The notes under the pieces were generated by a model. That model worked only from the letters and a program-made list of their open reading frames with translations, did not search any database and was not told the DNA's origin. The position numbers and the translations under genes were made by a program. This document shows positions 15,179 to 22,156 of a DNA stretch of 46,223 nucleotides, piece by piece (the first letter of the stretch is position 1; every line of letters begins with the position of its first letter). Source of the DNA: a virus; the IMG/VR virus record IMGVR_UViG_3300033153_003564, positions 1 through 46,223 of that record. One strand, given 5' to 3'.

Positions 15179-15376
15179 ATGGGAAAGACCGCGATAGTAG
15201 ATGAGATTATGATGCTACGGAAGCAGAGAACCCAACTCCGCGCCCGTATAGCCAAGTTGGAGGGGCTGCTTGACCGAGTAGATAATCACTTGGCACATTA
15301 TTATTACCCAAATAAAGAGCGTTCAATTATCCGCAAGGAAATCGAAGCCGCGCTGAAAGGAGAGAAGGATGAGTGA
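15179..15376 (+). CDS. Small coiled-coil protein
   Basis: This gene encodes 65 residues from ATG 15179, preceded by GGAGGGGAAG. Nearly the whole protein is a charged coiled coil (MMLRKQRTQLRARIAKLEGL). It overlaps the next start by 8 bp. Function is unknown. Confidence 0.6.
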   Translation: MGKTAIVDEIMMLRKQRTQLRARIAKLEGLLDRVDNHLAHYYYPNKERSIIRKEIEAALKGEKDE

Positions 15377-15749
15377 GTTGAGAATACTGAGAGAGCCAAT
15401 TCTTGAGTTACAACGGCTATTAATCTGTAACCCCGTTAACAATCAAGATATTGGGCGGGTGCGTGATTGGATCGTTGTTGCGCTTAAGCTCATCGACCGC
15501 CGCCTGACCGAGATAGACGGGCGGGGGAAGAAGTTAGAGAAAACCGTAGGGTTTGAACCTATCAATGATACGGTTGTGAACCTGAAACTTGATTCCGAGA
15601 AAGACGCTATCCGCGACGCCGCGCTGGATGAGGCGGTGATAATGGCGCGGTCTTGTATGTTGCGTTGCCCGTTTACGACAACCGTTAATCACGATTCAGG
15701 TATTGAAACAGCCATCGCCGCCATCGAGCGGCTGAAAGGTAAGGAGTGA
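15369..15749 (+). CDS. Unknown 126-residue helical accessory protein
   Basis: The start ATG follows AAAGGAGAGAAGG. The product has two helical parts separated by a short beta-like segment (DTVVNLKLDSEKD). Near its end, DSGIETAIAAIERLKGKE resembles the C-termini of phage accessory proteins of the type with A-I-x-x-I-x-x-L. No catalytic motif was seen. Confidence 0.6.
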   Translation: MSELRILREPILELQRLLICNPVNNQDIGRVRDWIVVALKLIDRRLTEIDGRGKKLEKTVGFEPINDTVVNLKLDSEKDAIRDAALDEAVIMARSCMLRCPFTTTVNHDSGIETAIAAIERLKGKE

Positions 15750-15973
15750 TGGAGAATCTGACTGACACGCTGTTAGATATTGCGCGAACGGCGAACGGTC
15801 TCAAGCCGAGCTATCCAGTGGATACAGTCTTTCGGGTGCAATGCGAGTGCGGGCATATAATTCTTGAACAGTACCAATTTAACCAACCGAATGACAACGG
15901 AGAAATAGGCTTTTACTGGTGTGGCTTCTGTGGGAAAAAAGTAATGGTCAAGCCATCCGGCGAGGGGGAGTGA
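15749..15973 (+). CDS. Zinc-ribbon protein
   Basis: This gene encodes 74 residues from ATG 15749 (a GTG at 15746 is the alternative). CECGH near residue 28 and CGFCGKK near residue 62 form a four-cysteine zinc ribbon joined by a beta-type spacer. Its stop overlaps the next ATG by one base. Confidence 0.65.
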   Translation: MENLTDTLLDIARTANGLKPSYPVDTVFRVQCECGHIILEQYQFNQPNDNGEIGFYWCGFCGKKVMVKPSGEGE

Positions 15974-16167
15974 TGAGGCAGATAGTTTTTGACCAAGAGA
16001 ATGTTATAAAAGCAATCAAGGATTATTACAATACGGCTATTTGGCACGTCATAGACGGCGACCCGGATAAAGCTGAACTTGAATTCAAGTTTGAATGCCC
16101 GTGTTGTAGGGTTGCTGCTACTGATCTTACCGTTACGGTCCAGAAAGCCGAGGCATCCGATGACTAA
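15973..16167 (+). CDS. Small protein with CPCC motif
   Basis: This gene encodes 64 residues starting MRQIVFDQENVIKAIKDYYN, with GAGGGGGAG upstream. It has a helical first half, then LEFKFECPCCRVAATDLTVTV with a single C-x-C-C cluster. It could bind metal as a dimer. It overlaps the next gene by 8 bp. Confidence 0.6.
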   Translation: MRQIVFDQENVIKAIKDYYNTAIWHVIDGDPDKAELEFKFECPCCRVAATDLTVTVQKAEASDD

Positions 16168-16477
16168 ATTCAAAACAGCAAGTGAAGTATGGTTGTACCT
16201 ATCCGAGATATTTGCTAAACCAATTAGTGAATGTAGTGAAGAGGAAGAGCTTCTAACGCGTTATGGGATTTGTGATGCGCTGTGGTGTTGGGAGAGTTCG
16301 GGGAATATAAACTATAAATTATGGGGGCGATTACGAGACATCGTTAATTGTGACGTGCTGAAATATATTGATGGAGGCGCTTATTTCGTTGACACCTCAC
16401 CAAGCAACCGCATTCTCCGTTCCGACTACTGCTATCTTCTATACTGTCAGGAGGTAAGCGATGATTCCAAGATTTAG
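16160..16477 (+). CDS. Unknown 105-residue cysteine- and tryptophan-rich protein
   Basis: ATG 16160 (MTKFKTASEVWLYLSEIFAK) is chosen because the longer open frame reads through the previous gene. The product has several W and C residues scattered (CDALWCWESSG) and a C-terminus like YCYLLYCQEV. No family was recognised. It overlaps the YopX gene by 17 bp. Confidence 0.6.
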   Translation: MTKFKTASEVWLYLSEIFAKPISECSEEEELLTRYGICDALWCWESSGNINYKLWGRLRDIVNCDVLKYIDGGAYFVDTSPSNRILRSDYCYLLYCQEVSDDSKI

Positions 16478-16883
16478 ATTCTATGATAAAAAGCTCAAGA
16501 AGATGGTCTATCCCGTTAGCGGCAATTTTGGCATAGACGCCGCAACGGGGAGGTTGTTTCAAACAAACACTAATCAACTTGGCCTACGAGAATACTTCAA
16601 TGACCCGCTTATGCAGTCCACCGGCCTGACGGACAAGAACAACAAGGGATTGTTTATCGGCGACATCGTTGAGCAATGGGTTTCTGCCCCGTATGACGAA
16701 AATGTCCCCGTTAAGATCACACTGGTTATAGAACAACGGGAATGCGGCTGTGCGTGGTTGGATGATAGAACAATAGGCGAAAATAGCGGCTTCGCACACG
16801 ACTTTATTAGCTACGACGGGAAGCTCCCCGTAGAGTATCGCGGCAACATCCACGACAACCCTGAGCTATTGGAGACAGAATGA
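16461..16883 (+). CDS. YopX-family protein
   Basis: This gene encodes 140 residues with CAGGAGG upstream. The pattern is characteristic of YopX phage proteins: RFRFYDKKLKKMVYP at the N-terminus, MQSTGLTDKNNKGLFIGDIV in the middle and RGNIHDNPELLE at the end. The family is widespread in temperate and virulent phages and forms small beta-barrel-like oligomers; its biochemical role is not settled. The end overlaps the next ATG by 4 bp. Confidence 0.85.
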   Translation: MIPRFRFYDKKLKKMVYPVSGNFGIDAATGRLFQTNTNQLGLREYFNDPLMQSTGLTDKNNKGLFIGDIVEQWVSAPYDENVPVKITLVIEQRECGCAWLDDRTIGENSGFAHDFISYDGKLPVEYRGNIHDNPELLETE

Positions 16884-17146
16884 AATACATTTTGATTTTA
16901 GCGGCCCTGATGCTGGTCGGGTGCGGGGAGCCGATAGCCGAAGGTACGCTACCCCCAAAGGATAGTCCCGACTTTATTTGGAGCGAAGGCGCCTTATATG
17001 GCTATCACATTGCGTTGGATATATCGGAAGCTACGGTTCGGGGCGACTTAGCAACAGCCGACTCTTTGTGTGCGGCGTTCCAAGACAGCCTATCAAGTCG
17101 ATTAAACTGGAGGCCGGACAATGAGCATATATCTGGAATGTTATAG
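16880..17146 (+). CDS. Small lipoprotein
   Basis: This gene encodes 88 residues. A short signal peptide with a good lipobox (MKYILILAALMLVGC, LVGC) predicts lipidation at cysteine 15; the following residues are GEP, with no +2 aspartate. The mature part is acidic and helical. Phage-encoded lipoproteins often block superinfection by masking a receptor (T5 Llp type), so that is a plausible role, but there is no direct evidence. It lies between YopX and RusA. Confidence 0.7.
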   Translation: MKYILILAALMLVGCGEPIAEGTLPPKDSPDFIWSEGALYGYHIALDISEATVRGDLATADSLCAAFQDSLSSRLNWRPDNEHISGML

Positions 17147-17163
17147 CTGGCGGGAGCGCGACG

Positions 17164-17637
17164 ATGGGTAAATCCCTGACCTTCTTCGTAGCCGGAGAAC
17201 CGCAGCCGTTTCCGAAGAAGCGGACAAATAAAGCAGGGATGATATATGCCTATGATCCCGATGGACGCAAGAAGGCGTGGGCTGAGTTAGTAGCCATTAG
17301 AGCTAAGGTGGCGCGTAATGATTGGGAGGCCAGTTACGGCATTGAGACATTTTACTTTCCCCGCCGTACTCCAGTGGCTATGGGGATTCAGGTTTTTCGC
17401 ACCCGCCCTAACTCAAACAAGGATAATCGCCCCGTTACTAAGCCGGATTTGGACAACTACCGCTATACGGTCTGGAACACATTAGAGGGGATTCTATACG
17501 ATAATGATTCCCAGATAGTCGAGGTGATTTGTCCAGAAGGCTTGTGGTGGGCGGGAGTAGATTATATAGACGATATTACAAAACCGTTTTTCAGTAACGA
17601 GGCCGGTATGCGGATAACGGTCAGGGAGGTTCAATAA
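17164..17637 (+). CDS. rusA: RusA-like Holliday junction resolvase
   Basis: This gene encodes 157 residues. The C-terminal core TKPDLDNYRYTVWNTLEGIL, then YDNDSQIVEV (about residues 98-127), contains the acidic residues that bind magnesium in RusA (the two D of KPDLDN and one D in the Y-D-N-D-S-Q segment). The N-terminus FFVAGEPQPFPKKR fits the family's V-x-G-x-P-x-x-x-x-R start. It would resolve branched DNA before packaging. The length is somewhat over the 120 residues of E. coli RusA because of an insertion near 50-90. Confidence 0.85.
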   Translation: MGKSLTFFVAGEPQPFPKKRTNKAGMIYAYDPDGRKKAWAELVAIRAKVARNDWEASYGIETFYFPRRTPVAMGIQVFRTRPNSNKDNRPVTKPDLDNYRYTVWNTLEGILYDNDSQIVEVICPEGLWWAGVDYIDDITKPFFSNEAGMRITVREVQ

Positions 17638-17822
17638 TGGGCATGTATGATTATGTGATCTGTAAGCGCATAATGCCGGATGGTTTTGACGCGACTGACG
17701 GACATCGTTTCCAGACGAAGGATTTTGATTGCCAGATGGAGCCTTATACAATTGCAAAAAAGATTCGCGCTAAAGCACTAAGCGCTAAAGCGCTAAGAAG
17801 TAAGGAGAAAGATGATGGCTGA
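17637..17822 (+). CDS. Small phage protein with MGMYDYV start
   Basis: This gene encodes 61 residues. The opening MGMYDYVICKRIMPDGFDA is a pattern seen in many short phage proteins of unknown function. The C-terminal basic part (KIRAKALSAKALRSKEK) is encoded by a short imperfect repeat of GCGCTAAAG units around 17767-17796. The start overlaps the RusA stop by one base. Confidence 0.65.
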   Translation: MGMYDYVICKRIMPDGFDATDGHRFQTKDFDCQMEPYTIAKKIRAKALSAKALRSKEKDDG

Positions 17823-18021
17823 TAAGATTGTCTCCGTTGGCCGCATTAACGGTAAGCTGGTCTATCCCGACGACACGCCAACCAGCGAGAGCCTTACGTT
17901 TATGATCCAGTTTCAGGACCAGATTGCGGTCAAGACTTTTATTGAGCAACTTGACGGCACGGACGTTCCGAGCTTCCGGCTTGAGTGGTTCGGCAACCAA
18001 AAACGATGGAGCGATATGTAA
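17815..18021 (+). CDS. Unknown 68-residue protein
   Basis: ATG 17815 lies seven bases after AAGGAG. The product (MADKIVSVGRINGKLVYPDD...) looks like a small beta-alpha protein. It is coupled to the next gene through TAATG. Confidence 0.6.
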   Translation: MADKIVSVGRINGKLVYPDDTPTSESLTFMIQFQDQIAVKTFIEQLDGTDVPSFRLEWFGNQKRWSDM

Positions 18022-18284
18022 TGGCTTTTTATGAAACATTAGAACCCGGCATACGGGAGATGGTTCGGTTACTGCGCAATAACGGTTTCAATACGACCGG
18101 TTCTTGCGAACATGAAATGTATGTAGATATTGACCTTCACGCCGCAGATGGGGTTGACCAACTTTATAGGCTTTTATTCGACGGTGGGCATCGTGGCTTC
18201 AAGATTGAGTGTTGTTTAATGTGTCCGCCGGATGGGTTTACGGAAGTACGAGCGAGTCTTAGACTAAAAGAATGGATGCCGTAG
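18021..18284 (+). CDS. Unknown 87-residue protein with cysteine-rich end
   Basis: This gene starts at the ATG overlapping the previous stop. The product has two alpha/beta units (GIREMVRLLRNNGFNTTGSC and YRLLFDGGHRGFKIECCLMC), a pattern common in small phage proteins that recognise clefts or nucleotides. No catalytic motif is evident. Confidence 0.6.
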   Translation: MAFYETLEPGIREMVRLLRNNGFNTTGSCEHEMYVDIDLHAADGVDQLYRLLFDGGHRGFKIECCLMCPPDGFTEVRASLRLKEWMP

Positions 18285-18312
18285 CCGAGGCGCTTAACAA
18301 GGAGAGGTGAGT

Positions 18313-18507
18313 ATGGGAAAGAAGACCCCAATTATCAACGTAGTAATCCACGAAAATCCAGTAGAGTTTAAGTGTTTTCGACAAAGCTGGGATATAGGTG
18401 GTGCTGTTTTCTTGGGAACGGTTAAGGCTAAAAGTAACATTCAGGCCCTTAATAAGGCTATGGATAAATTTGAAGGATTATGTCGAGTTGAGGAGGTGAA
18501 GCTATGA
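18313..18507 (+). CDS. Unknown 64-residue protein
   Basis: ATG 18313 follows AAGGAGAGGTGAGT. The product is MGKKTPIINVVIHENPVEFK and so on, a short alpha/beta protein without a recognised motif. Confidence 0.55.
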   Translation: MGKKTPIINVVIHENPVEFKCFRQSWDIGGAVFLGTVKAKSNIQALNKAMDKFEGLCRVEEVKL

Positions 18508-18563
18508 CCCTCTTTTTTTGAAGCCAAAGCCGTTCACGATAAATATAAATAGGAGGTGAAGGA

Positions 18564-18815
18564 ATGAGTAATCACATAATCACAGATCGTGTTTGTCCGC
18601 AGTGCGGGCATACTCGGATACATCTGATTAGCTTATGGCTTAAGGCGTTAGGTGATGCCCCCAAGCGTCACGGACATACCTACCAATGCGGCGCTAACAG
18701 CACATTGCCGAGTATTCTCAGGGGGGGCTGTGGTTATAGTAGCCAAGATGTTGAGAAGTTCAAGACATACAAACCAGCCACACAGGAGGTGAAGGATGGG
18801 AAGCCAAGAGTGTAA
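18564..18815 (+). CDS. Zinc-ribbon protein
   Basis: This gene encodes 83 residues after an AGGAGGTGAAGG site. CPQCGH near residue 11 and a second cysteine pair (YQCG and GGCGY, about residues 43 and 57) suggest a zinc ribbon with a long insertion. Its end overlaps the next gene by 20 bp. Confidence 0.6.
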   Translation: MSNHIITDRVCPQCGHTRIHLISLWLKALGDAPKRHGHTYQCGANSTLPSILRGGCGYSSQDVEKFKTYKPATQEVKDGKPRV

Positions 18816-18954
18816 AGACGTTGATTGGCATATTGAAGCCATAGAAGTATTGGGAGCACTCGTAGAATCTGTTGATAAATTGACTAATGCGGTCAATAAT
18901 TTACTTGAGCCAGACGACAAGCCAACCACACAGGAGGAACCCGATGATTCTTGA
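18796..18954 (+). CDS. Small acidic helical protein
   Basis: This gene encodes 52 residues from ATG 18796 behind GGAGGTGAAGG. The product (MGSQECKDVDWHIEAIEVLG, then acidic DDKPTTQEEPDDS) is mostly one helix with a disordered tail. It overlaps both neighbours. Function is unknown. Confidence 0.55.
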   Translation: MGSQECKDVDWHIEAIEVLGALVESVDKLTNAVNNLLEPDDKPTTQEEPDDS

Positions 18955-19033
18955 AGACTCTGAACTTAGTCGAGGTTGGACGAAGTTGAAATTAGCGTTA
19001 TTGGTCTCGCTAATCGCGGGGACGGTCGGATGA
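18944..19033 (+). CDS. Possible 29-residue membrane peptide
   Basis: ATG 18944 lies within the end of the previous gene, preceded by AGGAGGAACCCG. The peptide (MILEDSELSRGWTKLKLALL...) ends in a hydrophobic stretch LALLVSLIAGTVG. Its stop overlaps ATG 19030 of the next gene as ATGA. Confidence 0.4.
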   Translation: MILEDSELSRGWTKLKLALLVSLIAGTVG

Positions 19034-19197
19034 GACTAAAGGAAATGATTTTAGCGGGGCTTCAGCAGCCACAATGGCAATCGTTTCAGCCATTAAAAGA
19101 AGTCTTTGAAGAGATTGATAGCCTTTTCGCCGCCCAAGACGAACGGATCAAGAAATTGGAAAACGCTGATAGAAAGAAGGAAAATAATGATTCTTAG
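19030..19197 (+). CDS. Unknown 55-residue helical protein
   Basis: The ATG at 19030 is coupled to the upstream stop (ATGA); a TTG at 18976 would give a longer version but has poor spacing from its ribosome site. The product (MRLKEMILAGLQQPQWQSFQ...) is helical with a charged coiled-coil-like end. Confidence 0.5.
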   Translation: MRLKEMILAGLQQPQWQSFQPLKEVFEEIDSLFAAQDERIKKLENADRKKENNDS

Positions 19198-19255
19198 AAC
19201 GTTGCGATGCTTCGGTTGTCGATGAGATAATCAGGTGGTGGAAACACCGAAAAAA

Positions 19256-19289
19256 GGAGAAATAAGATGAAGACATTAGCCTTTTTACT
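19256..19289 (+). repeat. 34-bp duplicated segment, copy 1
   Basis: This stretch, a ribosome site followed by the first seven codons of the exported-protein gene at 19267, recurs exactly at 20157-20190. Together with a related AATTATAC...AAACCAA leader (19747 and 20138 regions) it marks a local duplication. Confidence 0.9.
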
Positions 19290-19749
19290 GTCGTGTGCTA
19301 TGATCGCCCTGCCAATTCAGGCGGGAGTCGTATTTGAACATGAAACGGCTGTTGGCGTTGACACGTTGACTTTAGGCGCCGCTTCCGTCCTTATGGATGC
19401 CGTAGATGACAGCATAGTTGCTACGGGTCTCACGGCAAGTAATCTTGTCGGGGGAAATTTAGTTTGGCACGATTGGCAGCCAGAGCCAAAGGTTCCGCGC
19501 TACAAGACCGGAGAAATAGACACGGTTATCACGCTCTACAAGATTGAGTGCGATACTACTATCTACCGCTCTTTCAAGGACAGCTTGGATCGTCAGGTGG
19601 TTGACATTAAAACTGAATGTGACACAACCTACCGGGTCGAATACCGTGATATTTGGGCCGATAAAGTACGGGCTTGGTGGACGCCGGACGAGTTAGGGCG
19701 GCTAATGAAACTGCTTCGCCCCGACACAAACAGGATAATTCGGTGGTAA
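19267..19749 (+). CDS. Exported protein of unknown function
   Basis: This gene encodes 160 residues with AAAGGAG upstream. The first 19 (MKTLAFLLSCAMIALPIQA) form a Sec signal peptide. The mature part has a beta-type first half and a later segment with paired cysteines (IECDTTIYRSFKDSLDRQ and KTECDTTYRVEYRD), a duplicated E-C-D-T-T-Y motif about 26 residues apart that could form a disulphide. It is unusual to find an exported protein between DNA metabolism genes; a role against superinfection or in the periplasm is possible. Confidence 0.6.
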   Translation: MKTLAFLLSCAMIALPIQAGVVFEHETAVGVDTLTLGAASVLMDAVDDSIVATGLTASNLVGGNLVWHDWQPEPKVPRYKTGEIDTVITLYKIECDTTIYRSFKDSLDRQVVDIKTECDTTYRVEYRDIWADKVRAWWTPDELGRLMKLLRPDTNRIIRW

Positions 19750-19778
19750 TTATACCATAAACCAAAAGGAGATTGAAA

Positions 19779-20126
19779 ATGACGACAGGACAAGCAAGCA
19801 CAGCAATGCCCCCAACGATAGGTGAGATAGCAGAAAGGGCGCAGGACGTAGAACGACACTGTGCCAACATTGATCGGCGATTAAGGGAGGTGCTGGATCG
19901 TATGTTGAGCAAAGAATGTATCAAGGAAGCATCATCGAAGGCCCCGCCAAGCCCAGACTTTTCGGGTGGCATCGGCTGGATACTTGGGCGGCTCAAGGAT
20001 GCCGATGGTCTATGTGCGACGATAAAGAAAGCCCTTATGGAACTTGAGAATATAGCTGGAGTTGGGGCGGTTGACGGCCCAGCTGAGCAACGATACAAAA
20101 CCCGCTCCCAGGGGTTCGATATTTGA
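19779..20126 (+). CDS. Unknown 115-residue helical protein
   Basis: ATG 19779 is preceded by AAAAGGAG; the upstream TTG is less likely. The product is helical with a coiled-coil segment (IGEIAERAQDVERHCANIDR) and a GIGWILGRLKDADGLC helix. Function is unknown. It lies directly upstream of the truncated duplicate and SSB. Confidence 0.6.
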   Translation: MTTGQASTAMPPTIGEIAERAQDVERHCANIDRRLREVLDRMLSKECIKEASSKAPPSPDFSGGIGWILGRLKDADGLCATIKKALMELENIAGVGAVDGPAEQRYKTRSQGFDI

Positions 20127-20156
20127 AATAATAAAGTAATTATACTACAAACCAAT

Positions 20157-20190
20157 GGAGAAATAAGATGAAGACATTAGCCTTTTTACT
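20157..20190 (+). repeat. 34-bp duplicated segment, copy 2
   Basis: This is an exact copy of 19256-19289, located just upstream of the SSB gene. After the copy ends the sequence diverges and the reading frame is cut short. Confidence 0.9.
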
Positions 20191-20233
20191 TCGGTTGATT
20201 GATCTTAAACAATGGAGGAATAATGAGCGTTAA
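20168..20233 (+). pseudogene. Truncated remnant of the exported protein's 5' end
   Basis: An ATG inside the duplicated segment encodes MKTLAFLL, as in the gene at 19267, then continues RLIDLKQWRNNER to a stop at 20233, overlapping the SSB start. It is probably a non-functional scar, though it could serve as a translated leader coupled to SSB. Confidence 0.6.
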
Positions 20234-20636
20234 TCGCGCAGACATTCTCGGACATTTGGGCCGTGACCCAGAAAACAACAAGGGAGCCGTTAAGTTCTCC
20301 ATCGCCACCAATGAGCGATGGAAAGACAAGGATGGCAATAAACACGAGGGGACAACTTGGCATAACTGCGTTTGCTTCGGTAAACGCGGCGAAACCATCA
20401 TGCAATACTTCAAGAAGGGCGACCAGATATTCATATCGGGGCGCATCAGCAACTCCACATATCAAAAGAAAGACTGCAACTGTAAGGGCTACTCGTCTGA
20501 GATTATCGTCAAAGAGTTTAGCTTCGTGGGGGGGGCTGTCGCCGAACCCGCAAGGCAGAACCATCCCGTAGGCTCAGAGGTCCCGCCAGGTGTAACGCCG
20601 GTAGGTCAGGACGATCAAGATCCGCTGCCCTTTTAA
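20223..20636 (+). CDS. ssb: Single-stranded DNA-binding protein
   Basis: This gene encodes 137 residues from ATG 20223 with AATGGAGG upstream. It follows the OB-fold pattern of bacterial SSBs: NRADILGHLGRDPE near the start, AVKFSIATNERWKDKDG, TTWHNCVCFGKRGETI, KKGDQIFISGRISNSTY, and an acidic tip DDQDPLPF that recruits partner proteins. A CNC cluster (KKDCNCKG) in the L45-type loop is not usual and may bind metal. It should protect replication intermediates and work with the Sak4-like ATPase. Confidence 0.9.
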   Translation: MSVNRADILGHLGRDPENNKGAVKFSIATNERWKDKDGNKHEGTTWHNCVCFGKRGETIMQYFKKGDQIFISGRISNSTYQKKDCNCKGYSSEIIVKEFSFVGGAVAEPARQNHPVGSEVPPGVTPVGQDDQDPLPF

Positions 20637-20709
20637 CCACTAACCGCAAGGAGCAGACTATCGAAAGGTAATATCTTAGGTTAAAGCTCTGTTGATTTAT
20701 TTGTGAGTG

Positions 20710-20741
20710 AAGCCCCCGACTCAGTAATGGGCCGGGGGCTT
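20710..20741. terminator. Bidirectional terminator between convergent operons
   Basis: AAGCCCCCG (20710-20718) pairs with CGGGGGCTT (20733-20741) in a 9-bp GC-rich stem with a 14-nt loop. It sits between the rightward SSB operon and the leftward XRE operon, so it can end both. T-rich flanks are short. Confidence 0.8.
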
Positions 20742-20745
20742 ACTA

Positions 20746-20955
20746 TTAAGCGGGCGTAAACGGAGTAAGCAGGCGGGAAACGGGACAGCCAAGAGCCGAG
20801 GCTATCCGGCAGGTTGTGCGTAAACTGATCCACTTGCCGCCCTCAGCGTTAGAAACGGTTTCGGGGCGAATCCTGGCGGCAGTCGCTAAGTCTTTCTGGC
20901 CCCAGTTGCGCTTGGCGCGTTCTACCCTTACGGCGACAACATCTAATTTCTGCAT
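20746..20955 (-). CDS. Small XRE-family (Cro/CI-like) regulator
   Basis: This gene encodes 69 residues, transcribed leftward. The whole protein is a helix-turn-helix domain: VERAKRNWGQKDLATAARI, then RPETVSNAEGGKWISLRTTC and RIASALGCPVSRLL. This is the size of a Cro-type repressor. It is the last gene of the leftward operon, 6 bp after the next XRE gene. It probably regulates its own operon or early promoters. Confidence 0.8.
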   Translation of the reverse strand: MQKLDVVAVRVERAKRNWGQKDLATAARIRPETVSNAEGGKWISLRTTCRIASALGCPVSRLLTPFTPA

Positions 20956-20961
20956 ATCTAT

Positions 20962-21381
20962 CTATTCTCCCAATGTCATTAAGGTTATCAACATCCCCCA
21001 GGCTATCAGTAAAATAGCTACCGAGCCTACCGACATGAGCCACCAGTCGCCCTTGCGGAGTTTGCCATAGTCGGGGCCGTTCTCCTCTCCGGCACTCTCT
21101 TTTCCGACTGTGTAGAGGGCTAACGCAGATTGAATTTGGGAAAGCACATCTCCAGAACGGTCATGGGGTCCATCTTGATCGTATTCGATGGCTTTCTTTC
21201 CTGTAAGATCGTTGACCGTGCAACTCAGAGTATCGCAAATTGAAAGGATGTGTTTTAGAGTTGGATTCCCTCGACCCGCAGCATAATTGCCAATCGTTGC
21301 GATGCTGATACCAGTTCGCTTCGCCAGCTCTAACTGGGTCATTTTCCTGTTTGTCAGTATTTTCTTCAAATCTGCGAGCAT
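20962..21381 (-). CDS. XRE regulator with C-terminal membrane helix
   Basis: This gene encodes 139 residues, leftward. Residues 1-60 form an XRE domain (KMTQLELAKRTGISIATIGN, then NPTLKHILSICDTLSCTVND). A 35-residue linker follows, then a hydrophobic segment near the C-terminus (WWLMSVGSVAILLIAWGMLI). No peptidase or sensor domain is seen. The start at 21381 is preferred because a second ATG lies at proper spacing from GAGAGG. A membrane-tethered repressor could sense membrane events or be released by proteolysis. This layout is uncommon for phage repressors. Confidence 0.75.
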   Translation of the reverse strand: MLADLKKILTNRKMTQLELAKRTGISIATIGNYAAGRGNPTLKHILSICDTLSCTVNDLTGKKAIEYDQDGPHDRSGDVLSQIQSALALYTVGKESAGEENGPDYGKLRKGDWWLMSVGSVAILLIAWGMLITLMTLGE

Positions 21382-21415
21382 TGGCATCCTCTCTGGCTTT
21401 TTTCCAATGGTTGTT

Positions 21416-21514
21416 TTAGATCACCCAAATCAGCACCCCCGCAGCGTACAAGAGCAATGCAATCAGCATCCACTGCCCGGCGTACAGTATTAGATCAGTC
21501 CAGCTTTTGAACAT
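21416..21514 (-). CDS. Possible 32-residue membrane peptide
   Basis: On the minus strand an ATG behind GAGG opens 33 codons encoding a single helix (MFKSWTDLILYAGQWMLIAL... ending GVLIWVI). It overlaps the end of the upstream gene by 20 bp. It is below common size cut-offs, but position and ribosome site support it. Confidence 0.45.
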   Translation of the reverse strand: MFKSWTDLILYAGQWMLIALLLYAAGVLIWVI

Positions 21515-21854
21515 CGGGAGCCTCACTATTAACGTAAGATTCAAAGCTCCAATGTTGTCCGGCTATAAGGACCATCTGGGAGTCTGTATTAACGATAATT
21601 AGTGGATGCTCGTTATCGCACTCACAAATATCAATACCAAGCCCAGTGAGGGTGTTGAGGTCGCCGCCCGAATCTTTCACCATCTCACAGAATATAATTC
21701 GTGTAAGATATGGCTTATCGTCCCATCGGTCGCGCCCGCGTTGTAAGGCCCGCCTTAGTGTTTCCGGTAGGTCTGTCCCACCCCAATGGCTATAGAGATA
21801 GATTGACGACCCCTCTCCCTCTGGTTCGATTACGATATTAGCTCGATCTCCCAT
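21495..21854 (-). CDS. Conserved phage protein of MGDRANI type
   Basis: This gene encodes 119 residues, leftward, with AAGGAG upstream. The opening MGDRANIVIEP and the segment IYLYSHWGGTDLPETL match a family of short proteins seen in many phages and some bacteria. The function is unknown. The protein is acidic, with conserved W, H and D residues that might form an active site, but no known catalytic motif. Confidence 0.7.
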   Translation of the reverse strand: MGDRANIVIEPEGEGSSIYLYSHWGGTDLPETLRRALQRGRDRWDDKPYLTRIIFCEMVKDSGGDLNTLTGLGIDICECDNEHPLIIVNTDSQMVLIAGQHWSFESYVNSEAPDVQKLD

Positions 21855-22113
21855 GATTTAATTCTCCTTCCGTTCTTAGATCGTTAAACAGTTTCAGCCG
21901 TACAGATTCAGCTACGTCAACCTTACTGCGCGGTCTCAGCCGTATCTCCACCAAGCGAAACCAGCGTTCATATTCAGCATCCGTTACATAGCCGTTCTCA
22001 CAGCCGCTATATTCACAGGGTTTGCTTGGCTTGTCTGGTAGGTCGCAGGGTTGACCGTTGCGATCCTTCCAGCCCGTGCCGTTACATGATGGGCAGGGTT
22101 TCATTTGGGGCAT
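21838..22113 (-). CDS. DnaJ-type zinc-finger protein
   Basis: This gene encodes 91 residues, leftward, from ATG 22113 after GGGGGG. CPSCNGTGW at residues 7-15 and a second cysteine pair (CEYSGCENGYV) form a DnaJ-like CxxCxGxG zinc finger without a J-domain. The C-terminal half is helical and basic. Overlap with the next gene is 17 bp. A role in binding phage or host proteins is inferred only. Confidence 0.65.
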   Translation of the reverse strand: MPQMKPCPSCNGTGWKDRNGQPCDLPDKPSKPCEYSGCENGYVTDAEYERWFRLVEIRLRPRSKVDVAESVRLKLFNDLRTEGELNHGRSS

Positions 22114-22156
22114 GGCAACCCCCCTACTTCCCACGGTCCCTCCGTGTGCTTACTCA

